From JAJRQY01 sp965224435 (GTDB taxonomy: Bacteria > Actinomycetota > Acidimicrobiia > Acidimicrobiales > SZUA-35), in NCBI GenBank assembly GCA_965224435.1, contig OZ245048.1, positions 2,542,001 through 2,606,000 of the forward strand: a stretch of DNA of 64,000 bases, in the 5' to 3' direction. The notes beneath the pieces were generated by a model that had not been told where the DNA came from, did no database searches, and saw only the letters and a list, made by a program, of their open reading frames with translations. A program made the translations under genes and the position numbers. This document shows, one piece after another, positions 1 to 8,117 of this stretch (the stretch's first letter is position 1; the number at the start of each line of letters is the position of its first letter).

Positions 1-837
1 GAACAGCGCGAAGCCATTGCCTACTGGTGGACCATCCTTTCGGTGTTCGATGCCTCTGCTCCCCCGGTCTTCGCCGGCGCCTTCATCAAGACCTATGAAG
101 ATCACGAAGAAGATGCCGTGCGACGCTGCTTCTTCTCCGTCACCAAGGACGAGCAGAACCATGAACAGGTCTGTGGCCTGGCCATCACCAAGCTGCTTGA
201 GCATCCAGACCCCATCACCTATGAGCCAAAGACTGACTTGGGCAAGTGTCTTCAGAAGAACGCCAAGTGGCTCTACTACAACGGTGCCCGCTACTGGGAT
301 GGCTACAAGGCCGCAGTACCCAAGTACAGCCTCGCCGTCTTGTTCAGCTCGTTCCTGATGGGCGAGATGGGTGCGGCAACCATCTTCCATCAGATGGCCG
401 CCGGAGCAAAGGAGCCGGTGTTCGAGGCTGCGTTCCGCAATATCGGTCGAGATGAGGGCCGCCATATGGCCATCTGCCTCACCCTCATGCAGCGGGACTA
501 TCCCAAGATCAGCGACGAGGACAAGGCCACCGTTACCAAGCAGATCCGAGCGGGCTATCTGTTCTTGTCCGCCGTTCTGTTTGAGCCACCCGCAGAGTTC
601 TGGGACATTCCCTCGGACTTCATCGAGAACCAGCGTGCTGGCGAAGCCATTGCTCGCGAAGCAGGTTTCTTCATTCCCGAATATGAGGCTAAGAAGGAGA
701 ACTGGCGCAAGGCCATGCTCAACCTCAAGTCGGTGTTGGACAAGTACGACATCCCCTTCCCCGCCATTCCTGAGGTTGGGATTGACGGCCAGGAGGTCAC
801 CGATATTGACATGGAAGACATCATTCCCGTCTTCTAG
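1..837 (+). CDS. Ferritin-like di-iron oxygenase/R2-like protein, 5' end outside window
   Basis: The reading frame is open from base 1, so the gene starts upstream; the visible part is 278 residues. Two ExxH iron-ligand motifs are visible (EQNH early and EGRH in the middle), as in the ribonucleotide-reductase R2/ferritin-like superfamily that carries a carboxylate-bridged di-iron site. The gene lies 64 bases before a ferredoxin-NAD(P)H reductase gene on the same strand, which suggests a two-component oxygenase in which the reductase feeds electrons to this subunit. The substrate cannot be read from the sequence. The last seven codons and the stop are duplicated just downstream in the same frame. 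A true class I RNR small subunit is less likely because no large subunit is adjacent and the partner is a reductase. Confidence 0.8.
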   Translation, partial: EQREAIAYWWTILSVFDASAPPVFAGAFIKTYEDHEEDAVRRCFFSVTKDEQNHEQVCGLAITKLLEHPDPITYEPKTDLGKCLQKNAKWLYYNGARYWDGYKAAVPKYSLAVLFSSFLMGEMGAATIFHQMAAGAKEPVFEAAFRNIGRDEGRHMAICLTLMQRDYPKISDEDKATVTKQIRAGYLFLSAVLFEPPAEFWDIPSDFIENQRAGEAIAREAGFFIPEYEAKKENWRKAMLNLKSVLDKYDIPFPAIPEVGIDGQEVTDIDMEDIIPVF

Positions 838-870
838 GTGACAGGAGACATCATTCCCGTCTTCTAGGTT
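811..870 (+). repeat. 30-bp tandem duplication across a stop codon, in frame
   Basis: Two 30-bp copies (811-840 and 841-870) share an identical 23-bp core (817-839 and 847-869) that encodes the last residues DIIPVF plus TAG. Because the period is a multiple of three, readthrough of the first stop would add nine residues ending in the same DIIPVF and a second TAG. Confidence 0.9.
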
Positions 871-901
871 TAACCCTTCACTTCAACCGAGGATCCTCCC
901 C

Positions 902-1981
902 ATGCCTCCAGCAGACAGCGACAGTTCAGCAACATCAAAAGTGATCCGGCTCCAGCCTTCGGGCAAGGATGTTGCGGTTCAGGACGGAGACAGTGTTCTC
1001 ACTGCTCTTGAGCGTCAGGGTTACGCCCTGCCAAACAACTGTCGGGCTGGAGCGTGTGGGGAGTGTCGGGCCAAGGTCATCAGCGGCGACTATGACCAGG
1101 GCATGATCTTCACCATGGCTCTCTCCGACGAGGAGATCGAAGAGGGCTACGGCCTCATGTGCATGGCGATGCCAACTTCGGACGTGCTGGAGTTGGAGTA
1201 CGGCACGATCGACGCACAGCCCAAGCTTTTCCCACCACGAACCGATGTGCCCTTTGTTGTGGTGGACAAGATTCCACGTACCGGGAGGATCGTGGAACTG
1301 CGCCTCCGACCGATGGGAGAGCCCCTGAAGTATTGGCCTGGCCAGTATCTACAGTTGGGACAAACGTCGGCCGGGGCGCCACCTCGCTGCTACTCCATTG
1401 CTAATGCGCCAAAGCCCGACGGCGAGATCAGCCTCCTGATCAGCCGGGTGGACGACGGCATGACCAGTGGTTGGGTGCACGACACCCTGCAGCCGGGAGA
1501 TCGAGTCTTCGCCTCAGGCCCCTTTGGAACCTTTGTTGGCGACGCCGCCATCGATACCCCCGTGGTCTGCTTGGCCGCCGGGTCCGGCCTCGCCCCGATC
1601 CTGGCCCTGACCGACGCCGCCCTACGACGAGGTTTCCCTCACCCGGTGACCCTGGTGTTCTCCGCACCATCCGAAGACGCCGAACTGTTGACTGGCCTGA
1701 CGTCATGGTGGGAGGCAACTCACTCCAACTTTAGGGCCATCACCACCTTCACCCGTGAGGCCCCAGAAGGCGCAGCTCACACCGGGCGTATCCCCACCAT
1801 CCTTGAAGAACTCTTTGGCGATCTGGCCAATACCAGCGTCTTCATTGCCGGCTCCCCATCCTTCGTGGATGATTGCAAGGAAGCCGCATACTCCGTCGGC
1901 GCCCAGGAAGACCTCGTACATTCCGAAGGGTACGTGACCCAGTTCATTCCCGAGTCTCCGCCCAAAGAGCGCCTGCTCTAA
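902..1981 (+). CDS. Ferredoxin-NAD(P)H oxidoreductase (2Fe-2S/FAD/NAD three-domain reductase)
   Basis: This 359-residue protein has a plant-type 2Fe-2S ferredoxin domain first (about residues 12-100, motif CRAGACGEC and a distal fourth Cys in GLMCMAM), then a FAD-binding beta barrel (RCYSIANAP, about residue 160) and a C-terminal NAD(P)-binding domain (AAGSGLAPILAL). This order is typical of electron-transfer subunits of multicomponent mono- and dioxygenases. The ATG start lies after the AGGATCCTCCCC leader and 64 bases downstream of the di-iron protein gene, so the two are probably co-transcribed. Its job is most likely to pass electrons from NAD(P)H to the di-iron centre of the upstream protein. 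The pairing is inferred from position. Confidence 0.88.
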   Translation: MPPADSDSSATSKVIRLQPSGKDVAVQDGDSVLTALERQGYALPNNCRAGACGECRAKVISGDYDQGMIFTMALSDEEIEEGYGLMCMAMPTSDVLELEYGTIDAQPKLFPPRTDVPFVVVDKIPRTGRIVELRLRPMGEPLKYWPGQYLQLGQTSAGAPPRCYSIANAPKPDGEISLLISRVDDGMTSGWVHDTLQPGDRVFASGPFGTFVGDAAIDTPVVCLAAGSGLAPILALTDAALRRGFPHPVTLVFSAPSEDAELLTGLTSWWEATHSNFRAITTFTREAPEGAAHTGRIPTILEELFGDLANTSVFIAGSPSFVDDCKEAAYSVGAQEDLVHSEGYVTQFIPESPPKERLL

Positions 1982-2040
1982 CTGGCCGTTCCAAGCGCTA
2001 GCTTCGTGAACCATCCGCGGAAGCGAGCGAGACCAGATTC

Positions 2041-2060
2041 ACACCACCTCAAGTTGGTGT
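2041..2060 (+). terminator. Short hairpin between reductase and MFS gene
   Basis: ACACCA and TGGTGT form a six-base-pair stem with an eight-base loop, followed by G and T residues. It could be a weak terminator for the oxygenase-reductase unit or part of the MFS gene leader. No long U run follows. Confidence 0.25.
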
Positions 2061-2090
2061 TCGGGGGTTTGGCCGACGAGACTGCCGGTA

Positions 2091-3482
2091 ATGACGTCCA
2101 CTGAGCCGACGAAGGCTGATTCCTCGAAGACAGAGCTCTCCAAAGCAGAGGTCTCAAAGGCAGAACTGTCGAAGGCCGGTCCCTCGAAGGCCCAACCGAA
2201 GAAGCTCGACCCCACTGACAAGGATCTCACCAAGCCGGGCACCGCAACCGACGTTCTTCGCATCACGGCCTTTCGCCGAATCTTCCTTGCTTCGTTCGCT
2301 TCGGCCATTGGCCGCTGGATGCAGAACGTTGCCCTTGGAGTCTTTGCCTTCAAGCTGAGCGGGAACGCAACCTTTACCACCCTGGTTGTGTTTGCCCAGC
2401 TGGTGCCAATGCTCATGCTTAGCCTTGTTGGCGGATCCCTAGCCGACACCGTTGACCGACGAATGCTCTTGTTGGTGACTCAGGGCTGGCAGACCTTTTG
2501 GACACTGATCCTGGCCTGGCAGGTCATCGATGGTCAGATCAGCCGCGAGCTTCTCCTCGCGATTGTCTTCTTGATTGGGCTGGGCCAAGCCATCTTCGCC
2601 CCCACCTTTGGCGCAGTCATTCCTGGCCTGGTCGGCCGAGAAAACCTGGGCGCCGCCATCTCACTCAACTCTGCTTCGATGAACGGAGCCCGAGTCGTCG
2701 GCCCAGCAATCGGCGGCTTGCTTGTTCCCTGGGCCGGTGTGGCGACGGTCTTCTTCATCAACGCCGCCACCTACGCCATCATCATTGCCGTACTGTTCAT
2801 ATCGAAGATCCCAAACGCCAAACGGTCAGGTGTGCTGTCAGCCTCCGATCGTTTTCTTGGAGGCTTCCGGCTTGCTCGGCTCGCGCCACAGATCGGCCGA
2901 CCATTGTTGATCATGGTGGCCTTCGTCTTGTTCTGCCTTCCATTCATTGGGCTCATGCCAGTGATCGCTGACATCAACTGGGGAATCGATACCGAAAGCT
3001 CGACCTACGGTTGGATTTACGCCGCATTCGGTATGGGAGCATTGATCGGAGCGGCCAGCGCCGGAACAGTGCTCCTTCATGCCTCAAAACCACTGCTGGT
3101 CCGCTTGTCCCTTGGCGGGTTTGCATTGAGCCTGGCTTCATTGTCGTTGGTGCGGGGACCAGCCTTGGCCAGCGTCGGGTTGTTCTTTGTTGGTTTCTTC
3201 TACTTCATCTTGCCCGTCACGCTCAGCACCTTCATCCAGCAACACCTCCACGATGAGGTCCGCGGCCGGGTTATGGCACTGTGGACCCTGTCCTTTGGAG
3301 GCGTGGTTTCCCTGACGAATCTGTGGTCTGGTTGGTTCACCGATCAAACATCACCAACGACCACCATGTTGTTGAGTGCGACTGTCGCCGCCATGCTCGC
3401 TTTGACCGGCAGGATCCAGCCGGGCGACATTGTTGGTGAACGACTACTTGACGCCCACAAAGCAGCCAAACACGCTACCTGA
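2091..3482 (+). CDS. MFS transporter, EntS/transmembrane secretion effector-like
   Basis: This is a 463-residue membrane protein with about 12 hydrophobic segments and the MFS signature GGSLADTVDRRMLL between TM2 and TM3. It resembles the MFS_3/EntS group of exporters for siderophores or drugs; the substrate is unknown. The first 55 residues are hydrophilic and contain a five-residue repeat (SKTEL, SKAEV, SKAEL, SKAGP, SKAQP) encoded by a 15-bp tandem repeat, giving a Lys/Ser/Thr-rich cytoplasmic tail absent from most family members. The start is the ATG at 2091; if a later start were used the repeat tail would be lost. It stands alone between other functions, and convergent with the next gene. 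Confidence 0.85.
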   Translation: MTSTEPTKADSSKTELSKAEVSKAELSKAGPSKAQPKKLDPTDKDLTKPGTATDVLRITAFRRIFLASFASAIGRWMQNVALGVFAFKLSGNATFTTLVVFAQLVPMLMLSLVGGSLADTVDRRMLLLVTQGWQTFWTLILAWQVIDGQISRELLLAIVFLIGLGQAIFAPTFGAVIPGLVGRENLGAAISLNSASMNGARVVGPAIGGLLVPWAGVATVFFINAATYAIIIAVLFISKIPNAKRSGVLSASDRFLGGFRLARLAPQIGRPLLIMVAFVLFCLPFIGLMPVIADINWGIDTESSTYGWIYAAFGMGALIGAASAGTVLLHASKPLLVRLSLGGFALSLASLSLVRGPALASVGLFFVGFFYFILPVTLSTFIQQHLHDEVRGRVMALWTLSFGGVVSLTNLWSGWFTDQTSPTTTMLLSATVAAMLALTGRIQPGDIVGERLLDAHKAAKHAT

Positions 3483-3519
3483 TTACGGTCGCGGCCTCAG
3501 ACCCATGCCGCTACGACAA

Positions 3520-3551
3520 GGCAGCCTTATGACATGGCAGCCTTATGACAT
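3520..3551. repeat. 16-bp tandem duplication across a stop codon
   Basis: The unit GGCAGCCTTATGACAT occurs at 3520-3535 and again at 3536-3551. The second copy holds the TAA stop (3543-3545, minus strand) and last codons of the serine hydrolase gene. The period of 16 shifts the reading frame. Confidence 0.9.
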
Positions 3552-4709
3552 GACACTGCCATAGGCCGCTAACAGGAGATTGGCCGAACGCATGTCACCG
3601 TCAAGGGTTGGGTGCATCTTGTTCATGACATAGGAGAACGACATCTTCTGGTCAAGGTCAACAACGGCCAACGAACCACCCCAGCCACCCCAATAGAACG
3701 CCCGCTCGCTGGGTAGCGGGGTTGAAGGACTGGTCAGGCCGAAACCCATTCCCAGCTTGATGTCTTCGCCAAGAATACGGTCAACACCAGCTGCTTGGAC
3801 CTCAAAGATTGCTTCCAAGCCTGCAGGGCTCATCAGGGTTACTCCGTCGACGGTTCCGCCACAGGCCAAGGCGGAGAGCACCCGGGCCACCGAGCGCGCA
3901 TTGCCGTGCCCGCCCGCAGCGGGAATCTCGGCTCGTCGCCAGGCACTGGTTTCTGGTTCTGCGCCGGTCACCATCGGGTTGCCAAGAATTTTGGCTGTGA
4001 ACTCGCTAACACCAGCTTGGCCCAGCTCCAGTTCGGGAATGCGCAAGGTTGCGACCCGATCGTCGTTTGACTCGTCGAGCCCGATGTGGAAGTCAGCACC
4101 AAGAGGCCCAGCCACATGCTCGGCAAAGAACTGGCCAACAGTCTGGCCGGTGATGCGACGCAGGATCTCACCTTGCAGGTATCCAAGGGTGATCGCGTGA
4201 TAGCCCGACCGGTCACCGGTCTGCCAGAAGGTGGGCTGCGCCGCCAAGAGACCGGTGATCTTGTCCCAGTCATAGAGGTCTTCGACTTCCACCGGCTCAG
4301 CCCAACCAGCCATGCCCGCGGTGTGGCCCATCATGTGGCGAACCAGAACATCTTCCTTGCCATTGGCAGCGAACTGTGGCCAGTACTGGGCAATCGACGC
4401 ATTGAAGTCGAGCTTGCCCTGGTCAGCCAGCATCAACATGCAAGTTCCGACCATAGTTTTGGTGGTTGACCAGACGTTGACGATCGTGTCACGTTCCCAG
4501 TCGGCGCTCTCGACGCCATCGACGGGATCGGCCATCTTGCCAGCCCAAAGATCAACCACTGTCTTGCCTTCAATGGTCACGGCAACGCTGGCGCCAATCT
4601 CCTCGCCGGTAGCGAAGTTGGCGGCAAACGCATCACGTACAGAGCTGAATCGCTCGTCACAATCGCCATGGATTGCGGTCTGGGTAGCAGTCTGGGTCTC
4701 AGAGGTCAT
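3543..4709 (-). CDS. Serine hydrolase, class C beta-lactamase/family VIII esterase type
   Basis: A 388-residue protein of the beta-lactamase (PBP-like) superfamily. The SxxK nucleophile motif is visible as STTK at about residue 81, and a Tyr-containing second motif follows in GYHAITLGYLQGEIL. The C-terminal WGGWGGS takes the place of the usual KTG-like box, as in EstB-type esterases and related D-aminopeptidases. There is no signal peptide, so a cytoplasmic esterase is more likely than an antibiotic-degrading beta-lactamase. The N-terminus holds a short TQTATQT repeat. The gene is convergent with the MFS transporter gene, and its stop sits in a 16-bp duplication. Confidence 0.85.
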   Translation of the reverse strand: MTSETQTATQTAIHGDCDERFSSVRDAFAANFATGEEIGASVAVTIEGKTVVDLWAGKMADPVDGVESADWERDTIVNVWSTTKTMVGTCMLMLADQGKLDFNASIAQYWPQFAANGKEDVLVRHMMGHTAGMAGWAEPVEVEDLYDWDKITGLLAAQPTFWQTGDRSGYHAITLGYLQGEILRRITGQTVGQFFAEHVAGPLGADFHIGLDESNDDRVATLRIPELELGQAGVSEFTAKILGNPMVTGAEPETSAWRRAEIPAAGGHGNARSVARVLSALACGGTVDGVTLMSPAGLEAIFEVQAAGVDRILGEDIKLGMGFGLTSPSTPLPSERAFYWGGWGGSLAVVDLDQKMSFSYVMNKMHPTLDGDMRSANLLLAAYGSVMS

Positions 4710-4746
4710 GGTCAGAAGATAGCAAATAGCGCGTCAAGCCAAAGAA

Positions 4747-5319
4747 TCAGCGAGACATCTCATCCTTCAGTACTTCGTAGTCTGTAACCAGTTGTTCGGC
4801 CTGACTAGCAGCGACTGTCAGATGAATGAGTTCGCCTCTGCTCTCAAATATGGAGCCTTCAGGAAGAGCCGCCGTTTCTGGTCTGATCAGGCCTGCGTGC
4901 GCCAGGATGGGGGTCTTCAAGACGACGCCAACTCCCCGCTCGGCGAACTGTTGAGGCGTCACACATGAGAGTCCTGCGTGCTTTGCCTGTATTGATTGGA
5001 GCACAATGCAGATGGATCGTGTCTGAGTCTCCGGAAGCAACACGATCCAGTATCGGGCAGCGCCGTTGGCCAACAAGAGTCGACTGTCCAGGGGGTCAAC
5101 GGCAGCGCCATCGTCGGATCGAAATCTGGTTCCTGCTGGCAACACGTCTTCGGGTCTTACTGCCCGGTTGAAGGCGGCTGGTCGGGTCCTCATCAAGGGA
5201 TCCGGACTCGGCTCGGCGAGGGCTTTGATTAGAAACACGGCAAGCACGACCCCACCCAGAGCAGCTATGGGCAGAAGGGCCGCAGCGATGACGTTTCTAC
5301 CCTTGAGGCTACCCCTCAC
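4747..5319 (-). CDS. Hypothetical membrane-anchored protein
   Basis: A 190-residue protein with one N-terminal transmembrane segment (about residues 10-33, AALLPIAALGGVVLAVFLI) and a soluble domain that would lie outside the cell. I do not recognise a family. The outer domain contains two Cys residues (in RSICIVLQ and LSCVTP) that could form a disulfide. It lies 37 bases upstream of the serine hydrolase on the same strand and may share its transcript. It faces away from the sufC-sufS-sufU operon, so 5320-5501 is a divergent promoter region. Confidence 0.6.
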   Translation of the reverse strand: MRGSLKGRNVIAAALLPIAALGGVVLAVFLIKALAEPSPDPLMRTRPAAFNRAVRPEDVLPAGTRFRSDDGAAVDPLDSRLLLANGAARYWIVLLPETQTRSICIVLQSIQAKHAGLSCVTPQQFAERGVGVVLKTPILAHAGLIRPETAALPEGSIFESRGELIHLTVAASQAEQLVTDYEVLKDEMSR

Positions 5320-5423
5320 ACCCTGCCGCCTTTGCTGTCATCAGGGGATGGGCGCCCACATCGGCAATCCATCCCGAAACACCCTACCTTCTCGATTGAT
5401 CGCCGATCAGGCACCAGCTCGCC

Positions 5424-5452
5424 AGGGTTTCTCCTATGGAGACAGTGTTAAT
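5424..5452 (-). promoter_or_regulatory. Candidate suf operator upstream of sufC2
   Basis: Read on the minus strand, this site begins ATTAACACTGTC and continues with CCATAGGAGA. It matches the site at 12547-12575 at the 5' end of sufD (shared ATTAACACT, TC and TAGGA with the same spacing) and more weakly the site upstream of sufB. It lies about 50 bases before the sufC2 start. A binding site for an Fe-S sensing regulator is an inference. Confidence 0.4.
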
Positions 5453-5501
5453 TCCATCACAGGCGTTTCACTGGTGAGGACCGCAAATACACTGGACAGC
5501 T

Positions 5502-6290
5502 ATGTCGGAATCGTCATCCCCAGCCGAGCCATCCACTCCCCTCTTCGAGATTCGTGACCTGCACGTGCAAACGGTCTCCGATGGCCACCAGCCTTCGGTG
5601 GAAATCCTCAAGGGAGTCACCCTCGCCATCGGCCACGGCGAAGTTCACGCGCTGATGGGCCCCAATGGCTGCGGCAAGTCAACGCTTGCTTCCACCCTGA
5701 TGGGTGCGCCCGAATACGAGGTCACTTCAGGCCAGATCTTCTTCCAAGGGGACGACATCACTGAGTGGGACACCGACATACGAGGCAAGGCTGGCCTGTT
5801 CCTTGCTTTCCAGTATCCCCAGGAAATTGCTGGCGTCAGCATCCTCAACTTCCTGCGCCAATCCCTCAGCGCCCGTAAGGGCATGGACATGAGCGTGCTG
5901 GAGTTGCGGCTTGAGCTCATGGATTGGATGGAACGCCTGGACATGGACGAGTCATTCATGGAGCGCTACGTCAACGAAGGTTTCTCCGGCGGCGAAAAGA
6001 AGCGCAACGAGATCCTGCAAATGGCCATCCTCGAACCAGAAATGGCCATCATGGATGAGACCGACTCGGGACTGGACATCGATGCCCTGCGCATCGTGGC
6101 CACCGGCGTTCAGGAGATTCGCAAGGATCGGCCTCAGCTTGGTGCCCTGGTCATCACCCACTATCAGCGGCTACTGGACCATCTGCAGCCCGATCATGTG
6201 CATGTCATGGTTGATGGCAAGATCGTGAAGTCCGGTGGTTCCGAAATCTCCCAAGAGCTGGAAGACAACGGCTATGAGATGTTCCTATGA
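5502..6290 (+). CDS. sufC: SufC-type Fe-S cluster assembly ATPase (second copy)
   Basis: A 262-residue ABC-class ATPase with Walker A GPNGCGKST, the signature FSGGEKKRNEILQM and Walker B MAIMDETDSGLDIDALR followed by the H-loop ITHY. The ETDSGLD sequence is diagnostic of SufC rather than of transporter ATPases. SufC works with SufB and SufD in building Fe-S clusters. The first 16 residues (MSESSSPAEPSTPLFE) extend past the usual start. The stop overlaps the sufS start by ATGA, so the two are translationally coupled. A second SufC lies at 10118-10933 in the sufD operon; having one SufC with sufS-sufU and another with sufD is unusual. Confidence 0.93.
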   Translation: MSESSSPAEPSTPLFEIRDLHVQTVSDGHQPSVEILKGVTLAIGHGEVHALMGPNGCGKSTLASTLMGAPEYEVTSGQIFFQGDDITEWDTDIRGKAGLFLAFQYPQEIAGVSILNFLRQSLSARKGMDMSVLELRLELMDWMERLDMDESFMERYVNEGFSGGEKKRNEILQMAILEPEMAIMDETDSGLDIDALRIVATGVQEIRKDRPQLGALVITHYQRLLDHLQPDHVHVMVDGKIVKSGGSEISQELEDNGYEMFL

Positions 6291-7564
6291 CCGATGTTCC
6301 AATGACAGATCTTCCGATGACACTGGACATAGCGAAAATTCGGGCTGACTTCCCCATCCTTCAGCCACTACAGACAGCCAGCGACGGGATCGAACGCCGC
6401 CTGGTATTCCTTGACTCTGCTGCATCATCGCAACGTCCAACCCAGGTCTTGGATGCCATGAACAGGGTGTATGAAACCGGCTATGCCAACGTGCACCGCG
6501 GCGTCTACCAGCTGGCCGAACGGGCAACCAACGCTTACGAAGGTGGCCGCACCAAGATCGCAAAGTTCATCGGTGCACCCGAAGCAGCCGAAGTCATCTT
6601 CACCAAGAACGCTACCGAAGCCATCAACCTGGTCGCTGGCTCTTGGGGCCGGGCCAACCTTGGGCCCGGCGACGCCGTCCTCATCACCATGCTTGAGCAC
6701 CACGCCAACATCGTTCCGTGGCAGATGCTGGCCGAAGAAAAGGGTTTTGAGATTCGCTGGGTGCCAGTGAACGATTCGGGCGAGCTTGTTCTCACCGACC
6801 TTGACCGCCTGCTGGACGGCGTCAAGCTCTTCTCCTTCACCGCCATGTCGAATGTGACAGGCACGCTCACCCCGGTCCGCCAGCTGGTCGATGCCGCCCA
6901 TGCCAAAGGCGCCTTGGCTTGTGTTGATGCTTGCCAGGCTGTCCCTCATCTACCCGTCAATGTCACCGAATGGGATGCCGACTTCGTTGCCTTCAGCGGC
7001 CACAAGATGCTCGGTCCAACTGGAATTGGTGTGCTGTGGGGTCGACGCGAGCTGCTCGAAGCAATGCCCCCCTTCCTGGGTGGCGGTGGCATGATCCTCA
7101 ATGTCACCACCGATGGCTTCATCCCTGATGGAATCCCCGGCAAGTTCGAAGCGGGAACTCCTCCAATCGCCGAAGCCGCTGGACTTGGTGCCGCCGTCGA
7201 CTACCTGAGCGACTTGGGCATGGACGCCATCCGCCAGCACGAGATCGAGCTGACGGCCTACGCCATGCGTTCCCTGACCGAAGCCTTAGGTGAGGGCCTC
7301 ACCATTCATGGCCCATCCGAACCAGCGGCGCGGGGCGGAGTGCTTTCCCTGACTCTTGATGACGTGCATGCCCATGACATCAGCCAGGTCCTGGACGAAA
7401 AAGCCGTGTGCATCCGGCCGGGTCACCATTGCGCCAAGCCGCTCATGCGACAATTCGGTGTCTCGGCAACAGCCCGAGCCAGCCTCTACATCTACAACGA
7501 TCGCGACGACGTCGACGCATTAACCGAAGCACTGGTTTCTGCCCGCGACTTCTTCGCCCTCTAG
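6287..7564 (+). CDS. sufS: Cysteine desulfurase SufS
   Basis: A 425-residue PLP-dependent class V aminotransferase-fold enzyme that takes sulfur from cysteine for Fe-S assembly. The PLP lysine is in FSGHKMLGPTGIGVLWG (about residue 237), and the catalytic cysteine is in RPGHHCAKPLMRQFG (about residue 380), as in type II SufS enzymes. It overlaps sufC by four bases and precedes sufU by 15 bases. The N-terminus reads MTDVP MTDLP MTLDI, a 15-bp tandem repeat in which each unit begins with ATG, so translation could begin at 6287, 6302 or 6317. The first start is coupled to sufC; the third gives a canonical length. Confidence 0.95.
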   Translation: MTDVPMTDLPMTLDIAKIRADFPILQPLQTASDGIERRLVFLDSAASSQRPTQVLDAMNRVYETGYANVHRGVYQLAERATNAYEGGRTKIAKFIGAPEAAEVIFTKNATEAINLVAGSWGRANLGPGDAVLITMLEHHANIVPWQMLAEEKGFEIRWVPVNDSGELVLTDLDRLLDGVKLFSFTAMSNVTGTLTPVRQLVDAAHAKGALACVDACQAVPHLPVNVTEWDADFVAFSGHKMLGPTGIGVLWGRRELLEAMPPFLGGGGMILNVTTDGFIPDGIPGKFEAGTPPIAEAAGLGAAVDYLSDLGMDAIRQHEIELTAYAMRSLTEALGEGLTIHGPSEPAARGGVLSLTLDDVHAHDISQVLDEKAVCIRPGHHCAKPLMRQFGVSATARASLYIYNDRDDVDALTEALVSARDFFAL

Positions 7565-7579
7565 CCGGGAGAGCCAGCC

Positions 7580-8104
7580 ATGGCCGGACTCGAAGACCTC
7601 TATCGAGAAATCATCCTTGATCACTACCGTTCACCCCGCAACAAGGGCGAACTGGAAACACCACCAGCCCACAAGGTCGAGGGTTTCAATCCCCTTTGTG
7701 GCGACGAGATTGTGGTTTACGTCCAGACCGATGACGACGAGCGAATCGTTGACATCAAGATCGGTGGACAGGGCTGTTCCATCAGCCAATCATCAGCTTC
7801 GATGATGTCCGGAGCGGTGAAGGGCAAGACCATCGATGAAGCCCGTGAAGTCATGTTTGCCTTCAAGGGAATGATGAACCTGCACGAGACGAGTATCGGT
7901 GGGGATGACTCCGACGCTGAGCAGGACAGTTCTGATCAAGACAGTGCAGCAGAGCCGGTCGAAACGATTGCTACGGCCAAGCTAAAACTGGGTGATCTTG
8001 AAGCCCTCAAGGGTGTGGTGAAGTTTCCTGTTCGCATCAAGTGCGCCACCCTGAGCTGGAACACCCTGGACCAGGTCTTCGAAGAAATCCAGGACGCTAG
8101 CTAG
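7580..8104 (+). CDS. sufU: SufU-type sulfur acceptor/Fe-S assembly protein
   Basis: A 174-residue IscU-fold protein with the three conserved cysteines (NPLCGD, GQGCSIS and IKCATLSW) and the Asp between them. SufU proteins bind zinc and accept sulfur from SufS, then pass it to the SufBCD complex. The order sufS-sufU is conserved in Gram-positive bacteria. Between the second and third Cys there is an extra acidic stretch (about residues 110-134, rich in Asp, Ser and Gln) where SufU proteins normally carry a shorter insertion. The ATG at 7580 follows the sequence GGGAGAGCC, which is an acceptable ribosome binding site. The gene is convergent with the lipoprotein gene that follows. Confidence 0.93.
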   Translation: MAGLEDLYREIILDHYRSPRNKGELETPPAHKVEGFNPLCGDEIVVYVQTDDDERIVDIKIGGQGCSISQSSASMMSGAVKGKTIDEAREVMFAFKGMMNLHETSIGGDDSDAEQDSSDQDSAAEPVETIATAKLKLGDLEALKGVVKFPVRIKCATLSWNTLDQVFEEIQDAS

Positions 8105-8117
8105 TCCGTGGGCCCAG

